Positions 1 to 5,181 of a stretch of 5,476 bases of DNA are shown here, in pieces. Source of the stretch: Nitrososphaeria archaeon. GTDB lineage: Archaea; Thermoproteota; Nitrososphaeria; Conexivisphaerales; UBA164. How positions within the stretch are numbered: position 1 is the first letter of the stretch; each line of letters begins with the position of its first letter. Below the pieces are notes generated by a model. The model searched no databases and was not told where the DNA came from. It saw only the letters and a list, made by a program, of their open reading frames with translations. Made by a program: the position numbers and the translations under genes. The stretch is from the NCBI GenBank assembly GCA_029775955.1, contig JARVJW010000173.1, positions 1 through 5,476 on the forward strand, in the 5' to 3' direction.

Positions 1-2
1 GG

Positions 3-143
3 AACAAATTCCTTAGTATGTGGGGAGTCGTGGGTTCCCCCCGAAAGGAGCCAAGCTCGATGAGTTCTCCGATGAACCCAGAGGAGGATAAGAGCGATGA
101 GGCTCATGAACTGAGTATGGATTCCATGCATATCCATACTTAA
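3..143 (+). pseudogene. Probable 3' end of an IS200/IS605-type tnpB (partial, cut by window edge)
   Basis: An open frame enters from the left edge and runs 46 codons to a TAA at 141-143. Its last part reads DEAHELSMDSMHIHT, reminiscent of the (Q)EAHEL-like tails of archaeal TnpB proteins, whose last codons double as the 3' part of the guide (omega/reRNA) transcript. The codons before it (for example VVGSPRKEPSSM) carry no domain that I can recognise. Base composition is clearly GC-richer than the flanking DNA, and the segment folds well (see the entry for 31-148). The call rests on the tail, the hairpin after it and the presence of other TnpB relics in the window, so it is tentative. It could instead be non-coding IS-end DNA that happens to be open. 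Whether the gene to the left is intact cannot be told from here. Confidence 0.35.
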
Positions 144-148
144 TTCAG
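31..148 (+). other. Nested hairpins, omega-RNA-like IS end
   Basis: Seen directly: TGGGTTC (31-37) pairs perfectly with GAACCCA (74-80). Inside it GGAG (47-50) pairs with CTCC (67-70), and AGCTC (54-58) pairs with GAGTT (62-66) with one G-T pair and a 3-nt loop. Downstream, AGTATGGAT (114-122) pairs perfectly with ATCCATACT (132-140) across 9 nt, flanked by CTGA (111-114) and TCAG (145-148). A GC-rich nested fold followed by a terminal hairpin and a T-A-A-T-T-C-A-G tail is the layout expected at the right end of IS200/IS605 elements, where the omega RNA of TnpB is made. The structure is seen; the RNA assignment is inference. Confidence 0.4.
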
Positions 149-271
149 AACCCTTTGTTTTGTTAGTTGGCAGTCCATCCCAAGCATGGCCTCACTACCT
201 TGAAGATGACGAATCTGAGCTGCTAAATAAATGGGGTCCGGATAAGTAAATGCAGTCTGATGCAAGATATA
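149..271. other. No gene seen; possible 5' non-coding end of the IS110 remnant
   Basis: This stretch has no credible coding frame. It lies between the putative IS605-type right end and the first recognisable codons of the IS110-type transposase. In IS110-group elements the non-coding region before the transposase gene encodes the bridge RNA, so a decayed bridge RNA could lie here. I see no clear fold that proves it. A minus-strand frame covering it is a shadow of the IS110 relic. Confidence 0.2.
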
Positions 272-1110
272 ATGAAAATAAAGGTGTACGTTGTTAATGT
301 AGGAAAGGTGCAGAGCTGCAATCATGGACCAGCATGGGCACATAATAAATGAATTTAGCTCCGGCAGCATGGTATATCTTACCTGTATTCGCTATTCATT
401 AATGATAGTTACGGGATCAACAGTCCAAATTGGATTAACATGCTAAGATGATGCACACCTGTGATGCTGGCTCATCCCTTGAAGGCATCTGCTGAAAAGC
501 GACAAGGTTGACGCTAGCTAACTTTCTCAGGGCTTATACCAAAAATCTACGTTCCAGAGAAATAAGGTATCTAGTAAGGTACACTATTAAGGTATTGACC
601 AATAACAGGGTGCAATTATAGATTAGTTTCATGACCTATTTGGAAATTGTTGAAGGAAGTGATGAATGGGCTTCCCCTATTGGGCAGGCTTGACAATTAC
701 CTGGCTTAGCCTAGGCAGATGGAAAGGGTTGACAGAGCATCAAGATGTCAGGCTTATGAGCCTAACTTAATGCATGCACAGCTCATCAGGCGGGTTCCAG
801 AACTACAAGCTTGTATTTTGCTCTGCATCAATAAGGCACGATGCAGTACAATGGCCACATAAGTAGGGCTCCAGAATGCTCGGCAATTGTGGAATCAACA
901 ATATAAAATCATGATCCAATTCCTTCTACATAATCAGGAGCAGGAAAGGAGACCAAAAGGCAATAATAGCAGTTGCTAACAAGATGCTGAAGATAATATA
1001 ATTCATGCTCACTTGAAAGAGTACGAATTAACTGACGGAAACCAAAAAGCTTAACAAGATAGCATACTGCTGGCAAAGGGCCAGGACAGCCTGTAGGGTG
1101 TCTATCATGG
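272..1110 (+). pseudogene. Decayed IS110-family transposase
   Basis: No frame is open for long, but fragments of an IS110-type transposase occur in the right order across all three frames. MKIKVYVVNVGK starts at 272 and matches the family's N-terminal (I/V)DVGK motif, with the catalytic Asp changed to Asn. AIMDQHGHIINEF follows near 318, and VTGST, like the ESTGS motif, near 408. VMLAHPLKASAEK (461-499) matches the family's V-x-AHPLK block, DKVDA (501-515) is the conserved TDKxDA block, and GLIPKIYVPEK (530-562) comes next. In the C-terminal Transposase_20 half, LIRRVPELQACILL (around 780-823) sits where the SIPGIG...A..I motif belongs. QKAIIAVANKMLKII (954-998) matches the family's KKAIVAVA.KML.II end. 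Many stops and frameshifts separate these pieces, so the protein cannot be made. The right boundary is approximate. Family assignment is fairly secure; the original element cannot be named. Confidence 0.78.
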
Positions 1111-1125
1111 GTGATAAGCAAACAG

Positions 1126-1139
1126 CTTTTTATATTTTA
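1126..1139 (+). promoter_or_regulatory. TATA box of the mazG-like gene
   Basis: CTTTTTATATTTTA is centred about 24 bp before the ATG at 1156. Archaeal TATA boxes sit about 24-28 bp before the transcript start, so the mRNA would begin at or next to the start codon. No Shine-Dalgarno sequence precedes the ATG. Both facts fit a leaderless gene, common in Thermoplasmatales and Sulfolobales. It lies directly after the IS110 remnant, so the promoter itself seems to have been spared. Confidence 0.6.
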
Positions 1140-1155
1140 ATAATTAACTAGTTAT

Positions 1156-1470
1156 ATGAACTTTAAAGAATACCAAAAGTTAGCCCATCTGACAGCAGTT
1201 TATCCCACTTATTTAGCAAAATATTATTTAACTTTAGGGTTAACTGGTGAAGCCGGAGAAGTGGCCAACAAAATAAAAAAAGAAATAAGAGATAATGAAC
1301 CAGTAAATGAAGAAGAAATTAAAAGTGAACTTGGCGATGTGCTCTGGTATTTATCAGAACTGGCACTTGCATATGGCTTTAACCTCGAGGAAATTGCAAA
1401 ATCAAATATAAGAAAGCTTCAAGACAGAAAAAGTAGAGGAACACTGGGTGGAAGTGGTGATCATCGTTAA
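1156..1470 (+). CDS. MazG-like nucleotide pyrophosphohydrolase
   Basis: This 104-residue protein belongs to the short MazG-like/all-alpha NTP pyrophosphohydrolase group. Such enzymes cleave nucleoside triphosphates to monophosphate and pyrophosphate in the cytosol, often as house-cleaning of damaged or excess (d)NTPs. It opens with FKEYQKLAHLTAVYP, then LGLTGEAGEVANKIKKEIRD. The metal-binding signature is E32-x2-E35, a 22-residue gap, then E58-x2-D61 in SELGDVLWYLSELA. This fits the EXXE(12-28)EXXD rule, so all four acidic ligands are present. The end, IRKLQDRKSRGTLGGSGDHR, also matches the usual KL..R..RG...G.GD.R tail, so the protein is full length. The ATG at 1156 is the first in frame and sits a proper distance after a TATA box. 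It stands alone between IS remnants, so context gives no partner. The exact nucleotide substrate cannot be read from sequence. Confidence 0.9.
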   Translation: MNFKEYQKLAHLTAVYPTYLAKYYLTLGLTGEAGEVANKIKKEIRDNEPVNEEEIKSELGDVLWYLSELALAYGFNLEEIAKSNIRKLQDRKSRGTLGGSGDHR

Positions 1471-1493
1471 GTAGTATTTATTACCATTAAGAC

Positions 1494-1655
1494 GTGCCTA
1501 CCATCGCTAAGGCGTGTAGGCTTCCCTTCTTGCGAAGATATGCTGCGCGGCCATCTCCGGAGGGACCTTTTGGCATGGTCCGATGGATAGCAAACCATGG
1601 GAACCGCCTTTACGCATACCATCAGTCCGAGAGCCTTCCATCAAATTATTGTTCT
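1494..1655 (-). pseudogene. Probable remnant of an IS200/IS605-type right end (tnpB tail plus RNA fold)
   Basis: This block is visibly GC-richer than its AT-rich surroundings. Read on the minus strand, a frame without stops ends SSQEGKPTRLSDGRHV; tnpB genes of this family often end where a hairpin near the right end is also coding. The DNA folds well: CCATC (1551-1555) with GATGG (1582-1586) and, inside, GGACC (1563-1567) with GGTCC (1577-1581), plus the terminal hairpin at 1496-1521. No upstream part of TnpB, such as its zinc ribbon, is recognisable before the miniature element at 1687, so at most the last part of the gene and its RNA tail remain. An 83-codon plus-strand frame over the same bases shows no domain and is taken as chance. 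The function is inferred from layout only. Confidence 0.35.
1496..1521 (-). repeat. Terminal hairpin of the putative IS605-type end
   Basis: GCCTAC (1496-1501) pairs perfectly with GTAGGC (1516-1521), and inside it CGC (1505-1507) pairs with GCG (1512-1514) around the loop TAAG. On the minus strand the hairpin is preceded by GGAA, giving the GGAAGCC...GGC pattern often seen near the right ends of IS200/IS605 elements. It could also act as a stem at the end of the convergent mazG-like transcript, but no T-run follows it on the plus strand. Confidence 0.45.
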
Positions 1656-1678
1656 CCAAAAATGTATATGTGCTTTTC

Positions 1679-1686
1679 GGTTCACT
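1679..1686. repeat. Target-site duplication, left copy
   Basis: GGTTCACT directly abuts the left terminal repeat of the miniature element. An identical copy directly abuts the right terminal repeat at 1821-1828. Eight bases is the duplication length made by IS6-family and some other transposases. Confidence 0.85.
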
Positions 1687-1708
1687 TGCTTTGTTGCATA
1701 TATCAAAA
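1687..1708 (+). repeat. MITE left terminal inverted repeat
   Basis: A 22-bp arm starting TGCTTTGTTGCATATATC and ending AAAA, identical to the reverse complement of 1799-1820. Identity stops abruptly inside the element at 1709. Confidence 0.9.
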
Positions 1709-1798
1709 AATAGTTAATTTGTTAATAGTTCCAAATTTTAATTAAAGAGATTATTTATTTTAAATCGGTAATCCTAATTTTTAAATAATTAGCCCAAC

Positions 1799-1820
1799 TT
1801 TTGATATATGCAACAAAGCA
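1799..1820 (-). repeat. MITE right terminal inverted repeat
   Basis: A 22-bp arm starting TTTTGATATATG and ending CAACAAAGCA, the perfect reverse complement of the left arm. Confidence 0.9.
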
Positions 1821-1828
1821 GGTTCACT
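1821..1828. repeat. Target-site duplication, right copy
   Basis: GGTTCACT immediately after the right terminal repeat, identical to 1679-1686. Removing one copy plus the element restores the uninterrupted target. Confidence 0.85.
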
Positions 1829-1837
1829 TTCATCTTA

Positions 1838-1863
1838 CCCATAAATGGCGTGGGATTTCCCGC
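1838..1863 (-). other. Small overlapping hairpins just after the copA stop
   Basis: CCCA (1838-1841) can pair with TGGG (1851-1854); alternatively GGG (1852-1854) can pair with CCC (1859-1861) around ATTT. The stems lie 10-35 bp past the copA stop codon, so they could slow or end the copA transcript. There is no T-run after them on the minus strand, so a classical archaeal terminator is not evident. They might also be an IS-end remnant. Confidence 0.2.
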
Positions 1864-1871
1864 TCGCTTTG

Positions 1872-4076
1872 TTAAGGCCTGAAAAATGACCATAAAGTAA
1901 CCGCAATACTGTTCAGAGACATGGCTAGTGCGGCAAATTGAGGCGGTAAGTAAAATATAGGATATAAAATGCCGGCAGCTATTGGAACTAGTATCGCATT
2001 ATATCCAAAGGCCCAGGCTAAATTCTCCCTTATTCTGCTTTCCAACTTATAAGAGCCATCGATAATGAATTTTATGGCAATAAGTGAATTTGCTACTATA
2101 TCTCCTGCCTGTTTACTAATATCAGATCCACTGCGCAAAGAAATACCAACATAAGCCTGTTTTATAGCAAGCGCATCGTTTACCCCATCCCCAATAAACA
2201 TTGCATTTTCCCTTGATTTAACAAGTTCAGCTTTTTCTTGTGCAGTAAGCCCCTTTATCACCTTTACGCCAAGTTCCTTTCCCAGGTCATCAGCAAATGA
2301 ACTGGAATCCCCAGTAGCTATTAATACATCGTAGTTCAGCTTAAGATCATCAATAAGCTCCTTTACTCCATCTCTGACCTCATCTTCAATTAAAAATGAC
2401 GCCATTGGATTCCCATCAATGCATACAATTATGTCGCCATCCATCGTTTTATCGCAGTTTTTTTGGATAAAATCTTTTTTTCCAATCAGCAAACTGTGGC
2501 CTTCCACATTTCCCATTACCCCTTCCCCCATGAACTCTGTAAAATCACTTACATTCATTTCTACTTTAGAAAGGGATGATATTGCCCTGCCAACTGGATG
2601 TGAACTTAATCTTTCAAGCGCAGCAGCCATTGCAATTGCTGATTCATTAATGACCGTAACTGGAATTGCACGAAGCTCGCCGGTAGTAATTGTTCCAGTT
2701 TTATCAAATATTATAGATTTTACATGCTTGGCCTTCTCAAGGGCATCGCCATGTCTTACAATTACCCCCTTTTTTGACAACTTTCTTACCTGGACAAGTA
2801 CAGCAAGGGGGGTAGCCAATCCCAGTGCACAGGGACAAGCTACAGCCAGCACAGCGATACTAAATAGAAGCGCTAAACTAAGAGGTACTATCATATACCA
2901 TATAAAAAAAGTCAATATTGCAATTGCAATTATGGCTGGGGTAAAATATGTTATTATTCTATCAACGGTTCTTTTTATGCCAACTGATGCTGTGCCAGCG
3001 TCATTTACAGCCTTAACAAGTTGAGCTATGTATGTATTTTCCCGGCTTCTTGTGACGTAAATTTCAAGGTATCCGTTTACTAGATAAGAATCTGCAGTTA
3101 CAGGGTCGCCCTTTTTCTTCTTGTTAGGCATTGATTCTCCTGTAAGTATTGATTCATCAATTTCCCCTGTGCCACCATAAACCACTCCATCAACAGGCAA
3201 CACCTCCCCTGATTTTACAATTACAATGTCTCCAACGTTAACCTGATCGGCATCAACAGTTTCACCCGTGGAAAGCCTTGCAGTAAAGTGAGGCACATGC
3301 ACATATGAAATCCTATATCTTAAATATGCATCTAGAGTCTTCCCCGCAAGCACGAACGTTACTAGAAGAGAAGCCGCGTCAAAGAAAACCACGCCTCCTT
3401 TAACTAAATTAATAGCGCTGTAAATCCATGCTGTACTAACCGAAAGGGAAACAAGCGTGTCCATATCTGTTGCCCTGTTCCTGAGTGCCCTATATGCCCC
3501 TCTAAAGTATCTGCGTCCAGAATAGATAATAACCGGAACTGAAAATATGAATGCATATATGTAATTTCCAGTATATTGATAAAAAAGAACAAGCGGGGTG
3601 AATAATGATGCCACAATTAGGGAATAGACCATTGAATTCATGTCCTTTTTAATTGCAGTAACTTCTGCCTTATCGCTGTTAAGCAATTTCGCACCATATT
3701 CACTTAGCATTCCAACGAGATCATTTGATGAAATTTCTTGAGGGTTTATCAACAGGCTCAGAATGCCAGTTGCAGAGTTCAAGTGTGAAGAGATTACACC
3801 CTCAGTTGTAACTGCACTTAATATTTTTGGAGATTCTTCTGGATTTGCGTTTACCCTTAGCCTTATTTCCTGGGTTTCAACATCATAACCGGCTTTCCTC
3901 ACAGACTCTACGACTTCATTTAACCTAAAATCCCCTTGAACTTCCGCGTAACCAGTTGCCAGATTAACGGAAACCCCCTTAATCCCGTTTACCTTCTCTA
4001 TGGATTTGGTAACTGTGTTGACGCATGTAGCGCAGTGCATGCCAACTATTCTTAGTTTTTCCCTTTTCTCACTCAT
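1872..4076 (-). CDS. copA: Copper-exporting P1B-type ATPase, CPC class
   Basis: This 734-residue membrane pump uses ATP to move Cu(I) out of the cytosol. Domains in order: an N-terminal heavy-metal-associated domain with GMHCATC (C15, C18). Next, around 72-131, is a second region that fits the same fold but has no cysteines. Membrane helices lie near 148-167, 172-189, 205-225 and 229-249. The actuator domain carries TGES (312-315). Two more helices surround the ion site CPC (414-416, in ACPCALGLATP). The phosphorylation motif is DKTGT with D458, HP is at 493-494, TGD at 588-590 and GDGVND at 629-634. The last two helices are near 686-705 and 712-731, with GYN (691-693) and AMSLNS (718-723). 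All catalytic residues are present. CPC plus a CxxC domain marks Cu(I) export rather than Zn/Cd; papers on Ferroplasma call the equivalent gene copB. The ATG is set by the one-base overlap (TAATG) with the upstream YHS gene, implying translational coupling. Confidence 0.96.
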   Translation of the reverse strand: MSEKREKLRIVGMHCATCVNTVTKSIEKVNGIKGVSVNLATGYAEVQGDFRLNEVVESVRKAGYDVETQEIRLRVNANPEESPKILSAVTTEGVISSHLNSATGILSLLINPQEISSNDLVGMLSEYGAKLLNSDKAEVTAIKKDMNSMVYSLIVASLFTPLVLFYQYTGNYIYAFIFSVPVIIYSGRRYFRGAYRALRNRATDMDTLVSLSVSTAWIYSAINLVKGGVVFFDAASLLVTFVLAGKTLDAYLRYRISYVHVPHFTARLSTGETVDADQVNVGDIVIVKSGEVLPVDGVVYGGTGEIDESILTGESMPNKKKKGDPVTADSYLVNGYLEIYVTRSRENTYIAQLVKAVNDAGTASVGIKRTVDRIITYFTPAIIAIAILTFFIWYMIVPLSLALLFSIAVLAVACPCALGLATPLAVLVQVRKLSKKGVIVRHGDALEKAKHVKSIIFDKTGTITTGELRAIPVTVINESAIAMAAALERLSSHPVGRAISSLSKVEMNVSDFTEFMGEGVMGNVEGHSLLIGKKDFIQKNCDKTMDGDIIVCIDGNPMASFLIEDEVRDGVKELIDDLKLNYDVLIATGDSSSFADDLGKELGVKVIKGLTAQEKAELVKSRENAMFIGDGVNDALAIKQAYVGISLRSGSDISKQAGDIVANSLIAIKFIIDGSYKLESRIRENLAWAFGYNAILVPIAAGILYPIFYLPPQFAALAMSLNSIAVTLWSFFRP

Positions 4077-4240
4077 TAATGCATTTCACGTGGCCCTGAT
4101 TTCAGATAACCTTCTGGATCTTTATCAAATTCAATCTTGCAATTTGCTGCGCAAAAATAATAGACCTTGCCTTTGTAAAGGGTTTTGTACTGAGTTGATT
4201 CATCAACTTCCATTCCACATACTGGGTCTATTTTATTCAT
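4076..4240 (-). CDS. YHS/TRASH-domain copper-binding mini-protein (putative metallochaperone)
   Basis: This 54-residue protein consists almost entirely of one YHS/TRASH module. It begins MNKIDPVCGMEVDEST and continues to KVYYFCAANCKIEFDKDPEGYL. Its cysteines, C8, C30 and C34, give C-x21-C-x3-C, the TRASH metal-binding pattern, and DPVCGM is the typical YHS start. Proteins of this kind sit beside copper ATPases in archaea (copM in Sulfolobus, copZ in Ferroplasma) and are thought to bind cytosolic Cu(I) and pass it to the pump; a structural or buffering role is equally possible. Its stop overlaps the copA start by one base, so the two form an operon. The ATG at 4238-4240 is the first ATG in frame. 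The same frame stays open upstream but offers no ATG, GTG or TTG start in the intergenic gap. No Shine-Dalgarno sequence is evident. Confidence 0.9.
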   Translation of the reverse strand: MNKIDPVCGMEVDESTQYKTLYKGKVYYFCAANCKIEFDKDPEGYLKSGPREMH

Positions 4241-4245
4241 ACCAT

Positions 4246-4259
4246 TTGCAGTTCTGCAA
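4246..4259. promoter_or_regulatory. Palindrome, candidate cop operator
   Basis: TTGCAG-TT-CTGCAA is a perfect inverted repeat with 6-bp arms, ending 5 bp before the YHS start codon. It lies in the divergent gap between the operon and its likely regulator. Lrp-like regulators bind as dimers to short dyads. A protein bound here would sit between the promoter and the start of translation, suiting repression; other positions in the gap would suit activation. Only one copy is seen. Confidence 0.4.
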
Positions 4260-4318
4260 CATGTAAAGGGTTTTCTGTTTACAAATGTTAAGTTTTTTAG
4301 AATAAAGATAAATGATGG

Positions 4319-4334
4319 TTTATATTTAAATTTA
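4319..4334 (-). promoter_or_regulatory. TATA-like box in the divergent cop promoter region
   Basis: TTTATATTTAAATTTA is the most TATA-like site in the gap. Read leftwards it would start the YHS-copA transcript near 4298, giving a leader of about 60 nt. For the plus-strand regulator it is centred only about 10 bp before the ATG at 4337, too close for a leaderless start. The regulator's own box is therefore probably the weaker AT-rich stretch near 4303-4312. The orientation is inferred from spacing alone. Confidence 0.45.
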
Positions 4335-4336
4335 CT

Positions 4337-4936
4337 ATGGAACTTGACAATCTTGACGTTACAATTGTTAATACTCTGATAAATGATGCGTGTAGTTCAC
4401 TCAGGTCAATATCGAAAGTGACTGGGCTCAGCCCTCCAGCAGTTAGTTCCAGATTAAAGAAGTTGAAGGACGCTGGAATTATCAAAGGAACCACTGTTAA
4501 AATAGACAGGGAAAAATTAAGCGGTGGAGTTACAGCTGTTCTTTTGATAAAATGCGATTTATCTAGATTGAAATCAGTAGCAAATGAACTTTACACTTTT
4601 GATGACATTACTGAAGTTTACAGGCTGACTGGTTCATATAGCTTATTGGCGAAAGCCGAAACTGATGACTTTAATTCTATGAATGGTTTTGTTGAAAAGA
4701 TAGGGCATATAGAGGGGGTAATCGACCTTAATCCCCTGCTAATTAATAAATACATAAAGCAAACGGAAAAGCCTTTCAACAAAATAAACGTTAATCTAAG
4801 ATGTGAGTACTGCGGGAACATGATCTCTAGGAAGCCATTTACAATAAAATTCAGAGGTGTCACCAGGTTCATGTGCTGCCCAACTTGCGTGAGGGAATAC
4901 CGAAAGGCCCATGGAATGTCAACTACTGACCACTAA
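4337..4936 (+). CDS. copR: Lrp/AsnC-like transcription regulator with C-terminal TRASH metal-sensing domain
   Basis: This 199-residue DNA-binding protein is the likely copper sensor of the locus. Residues 1-60 form an Lrp-type winged helix-turn-helix (LDNLDVTIVNTLINDA, then SLRSISKVTGLSPPAVSSRL). Residues about 62-140 have the alternating pattern of the Lrp/AsnC effector and dimerisation domain. The C-terminal part, LRCEYCGNMISRKPFT to FMCCPTCVREY, is a TRASH module: C159, C180 and C184 give C-x20-C-x3-C, and C156 and C181 are extra thiols. This order matches the Sulfolobus copper regulator CopR/CopT and the Ferroplasma regulator reported as copY. Both copper-relieved repression and copper-dependent activation have been reported for this class, so the sign of control is open here. 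The ATG at 4337 gives the normal Lrp N-terminus. The last six codons overlap the tail of the tnpB relic on the other strand. Confidence 0.92.
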   Translation: MELDNLDVTIVNTLINDACSSLRSISKVTGLSPPAVSSRLKKLKDAGIIKGTTVKIDREKLSGGVTAVLLIKCDLSRLKSVANELYTFDDITEVYRLTGSYSLLAKAETDDFNSMNGFVEKIGHIEGVIDLNPLLINKYIKQTEKPFNKINVNLRCEYCGNMISRKPFTIKFRGVTRFMCCPTCVREYRKAHGMSTTDH

Positions 4937-4940
4937 AGGA

Positions 4941-4987
4941 GTTAGCTTGTTGCTGGCCTCCCAGTGGTATGGATTCACCGAGCTAAC
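4941..4987. repeat. Inverted repeat in the tnpB tail, downstream of copR
   Basis: GTTAGCT (4941-4947) and AGCTAAC (4981-4987) are perfect complements across 33 nt, with a small CTGG/CCAG stem inside (4953-4956 and 4961-4964). It begins 4 bp after the regulator stop, so it could end that transcript, or it may belong to the omega-RNA region of the dead tnpB. No T-run follows it. Confidence 0.3.
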
Positions 4988-5181
4988 GATTGTCTTGTTG
5001 ACAGCAGCACTCAGATTTACCTTCAATGTTCTTTGAAGCATTTAACTAAAAGCCACAGTTCAGGCAATTAAAAGACCTTTTCTGTTATTCTTATTGACAT
5101 AACCACATCTGGAGCACTTTTGTGATGCATATCTTGTTCACAACAACACCTTTTTGTTCATGTCTTTGTATTTGATAAATT

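Larger units (their letters stand above)
1687..1820. mobile_element. 134-bp miniature inverted-repeat transposable element (MITE)
   Basis: The element is bounded by perfect 22-bp inverted repeats starting TGCTTTGTTGCATATATC (1687-1708 and 1799-1820) and flanked by the 8-bp direct repeat GGTTCACT on both sides. The 90-bp interior is strongly AT-rich and has no meaningful coding frame, so the element is non-autonomous and would need a transposase supplied elsewhere. The perfect ends and duplication suggest a recent insertion compared with the decayed IS remnants around it. The tip TGCTTTGTTGCA resembles ends of IS6-family elements (GGCTCTGTTGCA-like, 8-bp duplications) and also IS903-type IS5 ends (GGCTTTGTTGAA, 9-bp duplications). 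The 8-bp duplication favours the former, but the parent is not in this window. It sits about 50 bp past the copA stop codon, so copA read-through would transcribe it as a long hairpin. Confidence 0.88.

Noticed and set aside
91..116. Box C/D small RNA at GCGATGA...CTGA
   Set aside because: The boxes are too close and the C box is imperfect; the nested stems suit an IS-end RNA better.
140..370. 76-codon minus-strand frame
   Set aside because: It is antisense to the IS110 relic and its leader and has no domain; plus-strand IS110 motifs explain this DNA better.
909..1121. 70-codon minus-strand frame
   Set aside because: It is antisense to the C-terminal part of the IS110 relic (QKAIIAVANKMLKII).
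1494..1745. 83-codon plus-strand frame
   Set aside because: It runs from the IS-end block into the miniature element, crossing the insertion boundary at 1687, so it cannot be an old gene. It has no recognisable motif.
1709..1798. MITE interior as a possible small gene or RNA
   Set aside because: The 90 bp are very AT-rich with no start-to-stop frame of note and no stable internal stem beyond the terminal repeats.
2419..3024. 201-codon open frame on the plus strand
   Set aside because: It lies wholly antisense inside copA, has no recognisable domain, and mirrors the constrained codons of the ATPase.
4000..4266. 88-codon plus-strand frame
   Set aside because: It is antisense to the copA start and the YHS gene, whose cysteine motif is clear on the other strand.
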